This document shows positions 1 through 9,797 of a stretch of 35,807 nt of DNA, piece by piece. The stretch lies in assembly GCA_025526915.1 (NCBI GenBank), contig JAHLKH010000230.1, positions 1 to 35,807 on the forward strand. Direction: 5' to 3'. Below the pieces are notes generated by a model. The model ran no database searches. It was not told where the DNA came from and saw only the letters and a program-made list of their open reading frames with translations. The stretch comes from Entophlyctis helioformis. Its lineage: Eukaryota > Chytridiomycota > Chytridiomycetes > Chytridiales > Chytriomycetaceae. The position numbers and the translations under genes were made by a program. Each line of letters opens with the position of its first letter. Within the stretch, counting starts at the first letter, position 1.

Positions 1-16
1 TGTCCTCACAGCCACG

Positions 17-1743
17 ATGACGACGAAGCGACAGACGGCAGTCAACGCAGACGCAGACGCAGCAGCCAGCGAAGAGCATGTGCGCCGTCTGCAGAGCCAG
101 CTGCAGAGCACAGCAGAGCAGCTGGTTGCCCTTGGCCGCACGGACATTGTGCTGGCTGTGGTCGAGCAGGTCGTTGGAGCGAGTGGCAGCCAAGCCGTCG
201 AGCCAGGACAGTCAGGACAGCCGCAAGAACAGCCATGTGTGCCTCGCTATGTGGTGCCGCCAGCCACCGGCGACCTTGCATACGGACGCAGCCACTGGGA
301 CGGCAAGCCCGCCGAGATCCACGCCATGATCCTCAAGCACGCCGGACCACTCACTCGCTTCCTCAACGGCATACTCGGCGATACGGCCACACTCGACGAA
401 GCGACCAAGTTGGAGATGTGGATCGATGCGTTCAAGACGGACTGGCAGGGCGATCTGGCTTTGCTGCCTGACGTTAGGCTGACGGCCGACAACGGGCTGC
501 TCCTCGCACCCTCTCGCTCCATGTACGACCGTCTGTGCAAGCGCTTTCCTCAGCACACAGAGACGGAGTGTGCAAGACATGACGCAGACCACAACAACTA
601 CGATGGATCGTTCGATGCCACTCGTTTTGAAAGCCACCGGCTGCTTCTCATTCCCATGCGGCACGGCTGGTTCGATCTGATCGACTTTACGTTTCCGATC
701 GCACTCGCTCGCATGGCGATCCGCTTTGGCTGTCTCGATCTGCTCAAGCATCTCGACGACAAGTACAAGACTCTCCAACGCTGGATGGCGAACACGATGC
801 GACAAGCTCGTACTGGCACGGCGCAGTTGCTCAAGCCGCACGTTGTGGAAGTCTTGAGGTCATGCAGTACCTGTTTGAGAGGGGCGTGACAGGATGCACG
901 ACCGATGCCATGGACTCGGCAGCTGCCTACGGCCATCTGCACGTCGTCAAGTGGCTTCACGCCAACAGGACGGAAGGATGCACAGATCAGGCGATGGATT
1001 ATGCGGCCGCCAATGGCCATCTGCATGTCGTCAAGTGGCTACATGCTAACAGGACCGAAGGATGCACGACTGAAGCCATGGACTGGGCGGCTGAATGCGG
1101 CCACCTGCATGTCGTCAAGTGGCTGCATGCCAACAGGACGGAAGGTTGCACAGCTGCTGCGATGGATGACGCGGCTGCCTACGGCCATCTCCATATCGTC
1201 AAGTGGCTCCACGAGAACAGGACAGAAGGATGCACGACTGAAGCCATGGACCTTGCGGCTGCCTACGGCCATCTGCATGTTGTCAAGTGGTTACACGCCA
1301 ACAGGACGGAAGGATGCACGGAGAAGGCTATGCATTTTGCTGCACGCGAAGGCCATCTGCATGTGGTACAGTGGGTCAACGAGATCTGCAGTTTAGAGTG
1401 TACGACCCGTGGACTGGATGTCGCCATCAGCCGGGGACACATGGACATTGTCAAGTACATGCACTCGAAAGGCGGCCGCGCATCAAACACAGCCATTGAG
1501 TTTGCGGCCAATTCGGGCAAACCCGAGATGGTGCGGTACTTGCTAGATTGCGGATACGCGGTTGAACTCGGAGCACTCGAATGTGCCGAGACAGCCGAGA
1601 TGGTTGATTTTCTCTTTGCCAGCCTCACTCTGGACCGGGCACAGGCGCTGCTTGCAGAAGCAACCCAAGGAGATGACGCCGACCAGACCACCATCGAGGA
1701 ACTCGAGTCGACCATCCAGAAACTGCAAGCATCAAGCATGTGA
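17..1743 (+). CDS. Ankyrin-repeat protein, F-box-like N-terminus (copy 1)
   Basis: Ankyrin-type protein of unknown partner. The N-terminal part has a short coiled segment (about residues 20-55) and then a conserved block containing GKPAEIHAMILKHAGPLT, which resembles the start of an F-box-like module. The C-terminal half is a run of 28-residue repeats with the core [17 protein letters not shown], then a family tail containing SLTLDRAQALLAEA and a short coiled end. The frame breaks near 763-806: codons run in one frame to about 800, while the homologous sequence from YWHGAV onward is in another. A 44-nt GT..AG intron at 763-806 would restore one frame (join 17..762, 807..1743; 560 aa), but it is shorter than any other intron here, and copy 3 has the same break without the donor. 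The alternative is an inherited frameshift. The first ATG in frame is at 17; any upstream promoter lies outside the window. Confidence 0.75.
892..1395 (+). repeat. Six 84-bp in-frame coding repeats
   Basis: Units begin at 892, 976, 1060, 1144, 1228 and 1312, each starting ggatgcac or ggttgcac, and each encodes one 28-residue ankyrin-like unit. Identity is high at the DNA level, including third positions, which suggests recent unit expansion or gene conversion. Later units in the gene are diverged. Confidence 0.9.
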
Positions 1744-2007
1744 TGAGTGGAAAGCCAAGACTCGTGTTGGAATGAAGACATGATTGCTCGTGCGTTGAGG
1801 TTGCAACCATTGACGAGTGCGTTGAGCCGCATGGCACTTTCAAGCCGGCATGGATCAGCGAGATACCACGGTGGTTGGACGGATAGCTCAGATCGCCCTT
1901 CCTTGGCAGCGAGATGCCTGCTGCTGCCGATCGCTGGCCCTGGAGCTATGGTGGGATCTCTGCATCCAACGGCCTTGTAGATCGACGCAAGACTACCGCC
2001 GTCGCCA
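1744..2007. repeat. 3' flank repeat, copy A
   Basis: Non-coding sequence after the copy-1 stop is nearly identical to 5548-5820 after the copy-3 pseudogene. Shared strings include cattgacgagtgcgttgagc and agcgagataccacggtggtt. Similarity fades after gtcgccag. This shows that a genomic segment, not only the coding part, was duplicated. Confidence 0.85.
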
Positions 2008-2097
2008 GGCATGTGTTTGCCATCGACACATCAACACAGCAGCCAGCATGTCTGTCCTTCAGCTGCCAAGCCACCAAAGCGAGCACACTCATGATCT

Positions 2098-3594
2098 TCA
2101 TTTCGAGCTGGTCTTTCGCCTCTTGGGATTGGCTTCCTTGTCTGCCTTGGCTTTGGCCTTCTCGAGCCGCTTGACTGCCGCCTCGAGTAGCTTGACGATC
2201 GTCTTGAACCCCTCTTCTTTCGTCTTGGCCTCCTCAAGCAGAGTCCGAGCGCGCTCGAGTGTCAGACTGTCGATCATCGACTTTCGGACAGCAGGATCCT
2301 TGACCTCCAAGATCGTGTTTGCATCAAACGAATATCGATTGTCCAGCAGGAACTGGACAATGTCGGCATATTTATGCACCACAGCCATCCAGAATACGCG
2401 AGGCGTGAAGGCGTCGGGCTGGTGTGCGTGGAACCACTTGATCATCTCAAGGTGGCCTTCGTCTGCAGCCTCTTCAATGGCTGCTCGAGCATCAAAGTCA
2501 GGGATCCGAGGAAGCAGGAACGTGAGAACGTCAAGATGCCCTCCTTTGGCTGCAGCAACGACGGCGTCATTGTCAACCATGGATGGGTAGTGCTCAACCA
2601 GCCATTTGAGCGCATGCAGATGACCGTACGTAGCCGCATTGGCCAAAGCCCGTTTGGTGCATCCCTCACGCCATTTGGCATGCAGCCACTGCATCACGTC
2701 CAAGTGGCCACCTTTGGCTGCATCAGCCATGGCTTCGGTCGTGAAGCTGCCGTTGCCTGCGTCGTGCAGCATCTGCAAGGTTTCCAGACATCCACTCGCA
2801 GCAGCGTGATTCATGGCCGGCTCCAAGTCAAACTCTCGAAACTGCGACAGATCGACGACCTTGCGCGTGAAGGCGAGGTGTCGCAGGAGAGCAGCATGGC
2901 CATGTACGATCGCCCACCAACCAAGCGCAATCGGGTACTTGTAGTCGAACAGATCGAACCAGCCACGGCGCGCGGGAATATAGAACAGCGAGAGCCGGTT
3001 GAAGCCCAAGAAGTGGTTGCTGACATAGGCGTTCAGGAGACTGGGCTTGGTGACACCGAGCTCCCATAGTTGCTGTCGATACGGACAGCGGAGCCGCAGG
3101 CGCTCGTACATGGACCGAGTGTGCACTTGGCTGAAGCTGTCCTGGAACATGAGCGGCGTGTCGGGCAGCAGAGCCAGGTCGCCCTGCCAGTCACGCTTGA
3201 ACGCATCGGCCCAGATCGCCAACTTGGTCGCTTCGTCGAGCTCTTCCTTGGTGCCGAGCTTGCCGTCGAGGAACTGGTGCAGAGGGCTGACGAGGTCCAG
3301 GATCATGGTGCGGATCTCTGCGGGCATCCTGTCCCACCACGACGACCCCCACGGCATCTCGACGGTGGCAGCATCGTCGTTGAACCTGTTGGCTGCATCG
3401 TCGTTGTCGTCGTCGTTGCTGTCGCTGGCTGTTGCAGCGCCAGAAGACGGAGACGCAGAGCGCTGTCGCCAAGTGCTGCTGCTGTTCCCCTTGCGCACGC
3501 CGCCCTTGAACGTCGCAGCCGCTCGCTTAGTTTTGGCCGCCACAGCTGCCACAGCCGCCTTGTCAGCCAGCCGTCCACTCTCTTGCTGCTCCAT
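2098..3594 (-). CDS. Ankyrin-repeat protein, F-box-like N-terminus (copy 2)
   Basis: Intact single-exon relative of the flanking copies on the opposite strand, about 498 aa from the ATG at 3594. The same frame stays open up to 3909 but overlaps the start of copy 3, and that extension looks non-coding, so I prefer 3594. Order: Ala/Lys-rich and acidic Asn/Asp low-complexity region; conserved block MPAEIRTMILDLVSPLHQFL (F-box-like); WADAFKRDWQGDLALLPD; about seven degenerate ankyrin units such as KGGHLDVMQWLHAKWREGC; family tail with SLTLERARTLLEEA; Lys-rich coiled C-terminus ending in a possible basic nuclear signal (KRRKTSSK). Its repeats are much more diverged than those in copies 1 and 3, so it was not part of their recent duplication. 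Molecular role unknown. Confidence 0.8.
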   Translation of the reverse strand: MEQQESGRLADKAAVAAVAAKTKRAAATFKGGVRKGNSSSTWRQRSASPSSGAATASDSNDDDNDDAANRFNDDAATVEMPWGSSWWDRMPAEIRTMILDLVSPLHQFLDGKLGTKEELDEATKLAIWADAFKRDWQGDLALLPDTPLMFQDSFSQVHTRSMYERLRLRCPYRQQLWELGVTKPSLLNAYVSNHFLGFNRLSLFYIPARRGWFDLFDYKYPIALGWWAIVHGHAALLRHLAFTRKVVDLSQFREFDLEPAMNHAAASGCLETLQMLHDAGNGSFTTEAMADAAKGGHLDVMQWLHAKWREGCTKRALANAATYGHLHALKWLVEHYPSMVDNDAVVAAAKGGHLDVLTFLLPRIPDFDARAAIEEAADEGHLEMIKWFHAHQPDAFTPRVFWMAVVHKYADIVQFLLDNRYSFDANTILEVKDPAVRKSMIDSLTLERARTLLEEAKTKEEGFKTIVKLLEAAVKRLEKAKAKADKEANPKRRKTSSK

Positions 3595-3908
3595 GCGTTG
3601 CGGCTGCTGTTGTTTGTTGGTGTCCAGGCTGACTCGCGACGAAAACGGCTTCCAGATCTGCCCTGCGACCGTCGCACTCCTGGCTGCGGTGTTCCTTTCA
3701 TGGATCAGGCAGCTCGGTTCCAGGTGCTCGCTGTGCACGCCCACTAGCCCCAACGCCAAGCCCACCCACGCCAGCCCACCACTGTGCACCATGACATGCC
3801 GTGTCTGTGGATGTCCCACATTCTCGTTCGTTGCAATGGCACTTGTTGGACGATCGTTTCGAGTGGATCTTGTCCTCACAACCACAAAGCGAGCAAGCGG
3901 CTTTGACA
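3595..3908. promoter_or_regulatory. Divergent intergenic region between ankyrin copies 2 and 3
   Basis: About 314 bp between the preferred start of copy 2 (-) and the start of copy 3 (+). The last 40 bases (from about 3869, tgtcctcaca...) match the first bases of the window, so the duplicated segment starts here or upstream. No TATA box recognised. Confidence 0.4.
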
Positions 3909-5547
3909 ATGCAGGCGGAGCGACAGACGGCAGACAACGCAGACGCAGACGCAGCAGCAGCCAGCGACGAGCATGTGCGCCGTCTGCAGAGCCAGCTGCA
4001 GAGCACAGCAGAGCAACTGGTTGCCCTTGGCCGCACCGACATTGTGCGTGCTGTGGTCGAGCAGGTCGTTGGAGCGAGTGGCAGCCAGGCCGTCGAGCCA
4101 GGACAGCCAGGCAGCCAGCAGCAACGACTGCACAGCCAGGTGTGCCTCGCTATGTGGTGCCGCCAGCCACCGGCGACCTTGCGTTCGGCAGCAGCCACTG
4201 GGACGGCAAGCCGGCCGAGATCCACGCCATCATCCTCAAGCACGCCGGCCCGCTCACCTCTTCGTCAACGGCATACTCGGCGACACGGCCACACTCGACG
4301 AAGCGATCAAGATGCAGCTGTGGACCGATGCGCTCAAGGTCGACTGGCAGGGCGATCTGGATCTGCTGCCTGACGTCAAGCTGACGGCCGACAACGGACT
4401 GCTCCTCGCACACTCTCGCTCCATGTACGACCGTCTGTGCGAGCGCTTTCCTCAGCACACTGAGCCCTGTGGCAAGTCGACGCACGCAACAACAACTACG
4501 ACGACCCGTTCGATGCCACTCTTTTGACAGCCGCCGGCTGCTTCTCATTCCCATGCGGCACGGCTGGTTCGATCTGGTTGACTTTACGTTTCCGATCACA
4601 CTCGCTCGCATGGCCATCCGCTGGATGCCTCGATCTGCTCAAGCATCTCGATCTCAACCTCAACATGCTCCAACGCTGGATGGCCAACACGATTCGGCTG
4701 ACGAGTACTGGCATGGCGCAGTTGATCACGCGGCAGGCATGGACATCTCGATGTTGTGCAGTACTTGTTTAGTTTTGGTGTGTCATGCACGAAGCAGGCG
4801 ATGAATGGTGCGGCTGGAAAGGGCCATCTGCATGTCGTCAAGTGGCTCCACGAGAACAGGACGGAGGGATGCACAGATCAGGCGATGGACTGGGCGGCAG
4901 AAACGGCCACCTGCACGTGATTGAGTGGCTGCATGCCAACCGGACGGAAGGATGCACAAGCAGGCGATGGATTACGCGGCTTGGAAGGGCCACTTGGATG
5001 TCGTCAAGTGGCTACATGCCAACAGGACGGAGGGATGCACGGCTGCTGCGATGGACTGGGCGGCCATGTACGGCCATCTGCATGTGGTGCAGTGGCTCCA
5101 CACCAAACGAACGGAAGGATGCACGGCTGCTGCGATGGACTACGCGGCTCGCAGCGGTCATCAGCATGTTGTAAGGTGGTTGCACGAGATCCGCGATGAA
5201 GCGTGTACGACCCGTGCATTGGATGCCGCCATCAGCCGGGGCACGTGGACGTTGTCAAGTACATGCACTCGCAAAGCAGCCGCGCATCAAACAATGCTGT
5301 TGAGTTTGCAGCCACAGCCGGCAAACCCGAGATGGTGCGGTACTTGCTAGATTGCGGATACGCGGTTGAACTCGGAGCACTCGAATGTGCCGAAACAACG
5401 GAGATCGCCGATATCCTCCTTGCCAGCCTCACACTGGACCGGGCACAGACGCTGCTTGCAGAATCAAACCAAGGAGATGCCACGAACCAGGCCACCATCG
5501 AGCGACTTCGAGCGACTATCAAGAAACTGCAAGCGTCAAGCATGTGA
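3909..5547 (+). pseudogene. Ankyrin-repeat pseudogene (copy 3)
   Basis: Clear paralogue of copy 1 over its whole length, but broken. Following the homologous protein requires at least nine frame changes, near 4140, 4255, 4515, 4625, 4690-4710, 4750, 4900, 4960 and 5240. Recognisable stretches are DEHVRRLQSQLQSTAEQL, GKPAEIHAIILKHAGPLT, WFDLVDFTFPITLARMAI, the 84-bp ankyrin units (for example [17 protein letters not shown]), and the family tail SLTLDRAQTLLAES. The final stop at 5545-5547 is in the same context as in copy 1. Neighbouring genes are intact, so general sequencing error is unlikely. The break near 4690-4710 is the same as the one in copy 1. Confidence 0.85.
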
Positions 5548-5820
5548 TGAATGGACAGTCAAGACTCGCCCACTGCCGTTGGAATGAAGACACGATTGCT
5601 TATGCGTTGTGATGATGCAACCATTGACGAGTGCGTTGAGCCGCATGGCACTTTCAAGCAGGCATGGATCAGCGAGATACCACGGTGGTTGGACGGATCG
5701 CTCAGATCGCCCTTCCTTGGCAGCGAGATGCCGGCTGTTGATCGCGTGTCTTGGAGCTCCGGTGGGATCTCTGCATCAAACGGCCTTGAAGAACGACGCA
5801 AGGGTACCGTCGTCGCCAGA
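5548..5820. repeat. 3' flank repeat, copy B
   Basis: Partner of 1744-2007. It carries the same order of sequence blocks with scattered substitutions and a few small indels, and ends near gtcgccaga. Confidence 0.85.
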
Positions 5821-5962
5821 CGCCTTGCGTCGGTTCATCACGGATATGGCTGTCACCAGATCGTCCCAACTAGCCACTACATGAAATGAATGTTCATTGG
5901 GCACGACCAAAACCACAAGCACCACCGCCACACACGACCTCGACCATACACCATCCACACAC

Positions 5963-8900
5963 TCAGAGGATAACCGAGTCGTACAGCTGCACATGCCGCA
6001 TGGGAAACGAGCCCTCCTTCTTCGTGTCCATATCGTACCCGAGACACCATCCGTTCTTGTAGATCTCGCGGATGCACACCATGGCTCCTTGGACGAGATC
6101 CAGCTCGTTGGGCCGCACAGCCGTGTACGGGGTCACGACACAGAAGCGTGCGACCTGGCGCGGCTGTTTGGGTTTCTTGGCTTTCTTGATGGACGGCGGC
6201 GACGAGGCAAAGTGCGACGGCGGCGAGTGGAACGACGATGATGGGGACGAGCCCGATGTTTCGGAATGCGCGTATGGGCGGAGGGATTGCTGCTGCTGTT
6301 GGTGTTGGTGTTGTTGTTGGTACTGCTGATGTTGCTGTTGGTGGGGCATGGGGAGCAGCGGCACGGAGCGTGGGGCGGCCACGGGAGTGGGCATGGCACC
6401 GGCACGCTGGCTCAGCTGTTGCTGGAACTGCTGGAACTGCTGGAATTGCTGGAACTGCTGCATCTGGGCAAGCTGCTGCCGTTGCAGCGGCGTCATGGCT
6501 GCCAGCTGCGCCGGGGTGGGCACGGGCACGTTGATGGGCATGTTCAACGGCGTGGGCAGTTGCTGCGCAAGTTGCGGCTGTTGTTGCTGCGGTTGCTGGG
6601 GCTGTTGCTGGGGTTGGAGCTGTCTGGGCTTCTCGGGAAGCCGCTGCGGCGGGATCTGGCCGACCGAGCCGACGCGCGGCGGCGGCACAACACGCGACCG
6701 GGCAGGCGGGTTGACGCCGGCTCTAAAGTAAGCGTCATTGTCCTGCTCGTACGCCATGAGCGAGTCGAGCAGCGTGTCCATCTGGGCAGCCTTGGACGAC
6801 GCGTTGGGGTCGGCCGCGTGGTTGAATTCGACCGGCTGCGTGAGCGAGCGGCCGACTTGGTCCAGACTTGCGAGCAGATCCTCCAGCTGGTCCTGCGTCT
6901 GCGACGGCTGCATCAACCGCTCGGTGTTGATGGTCAATGACGGCTGCTGCTGTTGCTGCTGTTGGGGAGTTTCGGGCGTGCTGGGCCGTGCTGATCCAGA
7001 CAACAGCGATCCGAGCTGCGACACGGGAGCCGTGACGGACGGCGGCGTCGATGGCGGCGTCGTAACCTGGCCATGCATGCCCGAGTCGAGCTGTGCAAGC
7101 AGATTGTCAACAACCGATGCACCGCCAACGCCGCCGGACTCGCCAAGCCGGTTGCGGTGGAACGACATCTTGCGCATGTACTGGCCGGTGCTGTTGCCGT
7201 CGCTGCCCTCGCTGGCACCGCCCTGCATGTGGCTGCCGGTCGAGTAGATCTGTGCTTCGGCAAGACGGTCGGCGAGCTCGTCGATGCTGAGCAGACCGTC
7301 AAGACCGTCGTCGTCCGAGTCGTGGTCGTCCGCACCGCCACCCGCGGCCGGTGCCGCAAAGGATGCAGCCTCGTTCTCGTGCAGGGTGGCCAGGTTGCGA
7401 TCGCTGGTGCCAGCGCCGTTGCTGCTGACCACGCTGCCACTGCCGGCCGCGTTGGAGCCGCCGCTGGGGTACAGACGCGACGACGGCGGCAGCTGATGCG
7501 CAAACTGCGGCGATGGAGCGCCATTGCTGCTGCTGCCGCTGCCTCCATTGTAGTTGTTGTTGTTGTTGCCCTGTTGCGCGTACTGCTGGTGGTCGAGCGA
7601 CGATCGGCCGACAGACGATTCCGAGCCGCGTCTCGACGCCGAGAAGGACGTAAAGGGCGGCGGCGTCATGCGGCCGGTATCGGCATTGCCGCTCATGGAC
7701 GCACGCGGCTGCGCCGACCGCGACGAGCGCAGACTGGCGAGGTCAGCGTTCGACGGACGGGCGTTTGACAGCGACGACATGAACGCCATGGCGGAGGTGA
7801 TGGTGGACGCGGTGGGCGTCAACATGGGCGGCGTGACGAGATCAATGGCGGGCGAGATGGCCGCGTCCAGCTCGTCAAAGAGGGCGACCGACTCGGCGGC
7901 CTTGGCCGTCTGCGGCGGCAAGGCAATCACGGTCGTCTCGAACGCGTAGTGTGGATCGTCGTCGCCGTCGAGATGCAGACGGAAGCGCACGAGCGACCGC
8001 ACGGACACGGTGAGGCAGTCGACCGAGATGGGGTGGGTCTTGGCATCCGTTGTGAGGCGCACGGTGCGGGCAAAGATGGGGGCGTCGGGGCCGGTCTCGC
8101 TTGCCGCGGGGACCTCGCGCACCGATGCCAGCGATGCCGCGCTGGGCACGACGGCATTCAGGTTGCGCCGCGTGTTCTCGTTGGTGACGGCGCGGTATGT
8201 GGAGACGGTCTCGATGGACATGGTGGCGGCGGCGATGGATCTGCCGGGCGGGATGTAGGGAACGGCAAACTGCACGGCAAAGGGGTGGCCGGGGATGATC
8301 GAGCGCGACGGCACATGGATCACGACGGTGGCCTTTTCGGGGTCGCCCGGCGTGTCGAACTTGAGCGGTGTGGGCGTAGCGAGGATCCGGAGGCTCTGGT
8401 CGAGGGGCATGATGATCGTGATGGGCACTTGAACGGTCACACTGGGCTTGAGGACCTGGAACGTCTCGAACCACGTCAGGGTCGCCTTGAGGCTGTTGGA
8501 TTGGATGGGCAATTTTGGCGATACGCGGTGGTGGGACAAGGACAGCACGTGGTGGCACAAGGAAAGTCAGCGATTGCGAGCGGACGAATGGACGGATGGG
8601 CGACGATAAGGTGGTCCACAGGAGGGGGCGTAGGTGTGAGTGGGTGAGTGGGTGAGTGAGTGAGTGAGGGGGCGTAGGTGTGAGTGGCGAAGTGAGTTGG
8701 GAAGTGAGAGTAGGTGTGGGCGGTGTAGGCAGAACCGCCAATGGAACATGGCGGCACAGCCAGGTTGGCCGAGCGGGCCGAGCCGGCGAAATTTTGGTTG
8801 CAGGCGGGCGGGTGCACAGGCCAATCCAGCAGGGCAATGAGGCTGCTCGACGCCAGACGTCGGCAGACAGCCGACAGAGCCGACGGGCAGCGTGGCGCAC

Positions 8901-9471
8901 GGCCCAATATGCTTTGGACTGCTGCTGCTGCTGGTGCTGCTGCTGCTGCTGCTGAAGACGACGGTGTGCTGTGCTGCGCTGTGCTGTGCTGTGCTGTGCA
9001 CCAGACAAGGCAGCGCCAACAAGGAACATGCGGCAGGCAGCTGAAGGAGCGAACAAGCGAGCCAGCGAGCCCAGCATGCCGCACACACCTGTACTTGATC
9101 ACCGCACGGCCGTCGTCCATGGACGGCGGCAGGCCAACGGGCAGGGGGATGCTGAACGGCAGCGTGAGCAGGCCGTCGGGCATGTCCTTTGGATCAAACG
9201 TCTTTGGCCCACGCACGACGGCGGTTGCCGCGGCCAGCTGGTATGTGTGCACCTCGCCCGCGGGGCCAAACGCCTTGCGGATCTTGGTGCCGTTCCACAG
9301 CGTCTCGGAGACGCCCTGGAAGTCGAGCGTCACCTTGGTGTTGGTCAGCGGCTTGACGGACGGCAGGCGCAGCGTGCCCTGCAGGGTCGCGGGCGTGCTG
9401 CCGCATGCGACGATGAACGTCCGGGCCGACGGGTCTGACGGGAGGATGGCGAGCGTGGTCGGTCCCGACAT
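5963..9471 (-). CDS. Alpha-arrestin with C-terminal SH3 domain
   Basis: Predicted cytoplasmic trafficking adaptor. Two exons: 9471..9089 and 8492..5963 (970 aa), separated by a 596-nt intron with donor GTGTGT and acceptor ccaacag. Residues 1-128 form an arrestin N-domain (KVTLDFQGVSETLWNGTKI, LTLPFSIPLPVGLPPSM, AVIKY). After the junction (YSLKATLTWFETF) come the arrestin C-domain strands to about residue 270, including IPGHPFAVQFAVPYIPPGRS. The middle is long and disordered: Ser/Gly-rich, then Gln-rich with a QFQQFQQ run, and Pro-rich. The last ~60 residues are an SH3 domain (VVTPYTAVRPNELDL, NGWCLGYD, EGSFPMRHVQL). I see no PPxY motif of the kind that recruits Rsp5-type ligases in yeast arrestins. 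Known of the family: alpha-arrestins link membrane proteins to ubiquitin ligases or endocytic machinery. Inferred: here the SH3 may replace PPxY-based recruitment. Confidence 0.85.
8570..9000. repeat. Simple-repeat cluster inside the arrestin intron
   Basis: The 596-nt intron (8493-9088) is unusually long for this window. It holds GTGA-type repeats (about 8636-8670), a CTG run (about 8920-8955) and a TGCTG/TGTGC run (about 8965-9000). Confidence 0.8.
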
Positions 9472-9797
9472 GGCGGTCTGGTTTTGCGGGGAAAGCCGAA
9501 GCCGCAATTTTGGCTGCGTTGGCCATTGGCGTTGGTGGCACAATGGGCCGACGCAGTCGTATCTGCCATCGTGCCGGCCAGCCAGCAGCCAGCCAGCAGC
9601 AGGTCAGCCAGCCAGCAGCCAGCAGGTCAGCCGGTCGGCCGGCTTGCCATCAGCCAGCAGGTCAGCTGGCGATCTCGAGATCACGCTGCGATCCAGCTGA
9701 GATCCGACGCATTTCGGCGGGCTTTGTCTGCAGCTTGAACAGCCAGGCATTGGCATTGACATTGACAGGCACCGACGACCACGCAACAGCAGCAGCC
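9472..9797. promoter_or_regulatory. Divergent promoter region, arrestin / TMEM120 genes
   Basis: 326 bp between two start codons on opposite strands, so it must hold both promoters. Its centre (about 9575-9665) is a degenerate CAGC/CAGCAGGT repeat. No TATA box seen. Confidence 0.5.

Noticed and set aside
755..830. Programmed -1 frameshift in ankyrin copy 1
   Set aside because: No slippery heptamer or strong stem-loop is apparent at the switch; a small intron or a mutation is more likely.
892..5200. CRISPR-like regularly spaced repeats
   Set aside because: Periodicity is 84 bp, in frame, and encodes ankyrin units; there are no unique spacers and the genome is eukaryotic.
6266..6940. Leu-rich and Gly-rich open frames antisense to the arrestin linker
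   Set aside because: Derived from Gln and Ser/Gly repeat codons on the real strand.
8759..8800. ttggccgagcgg, which resembles the D-arm start of tRNA-Ser/Leu
   Set aside because: No matching acceptor stem, anticodon arm or T-arm (GGTTCGA) follows; it lies inside the arrestin intron.
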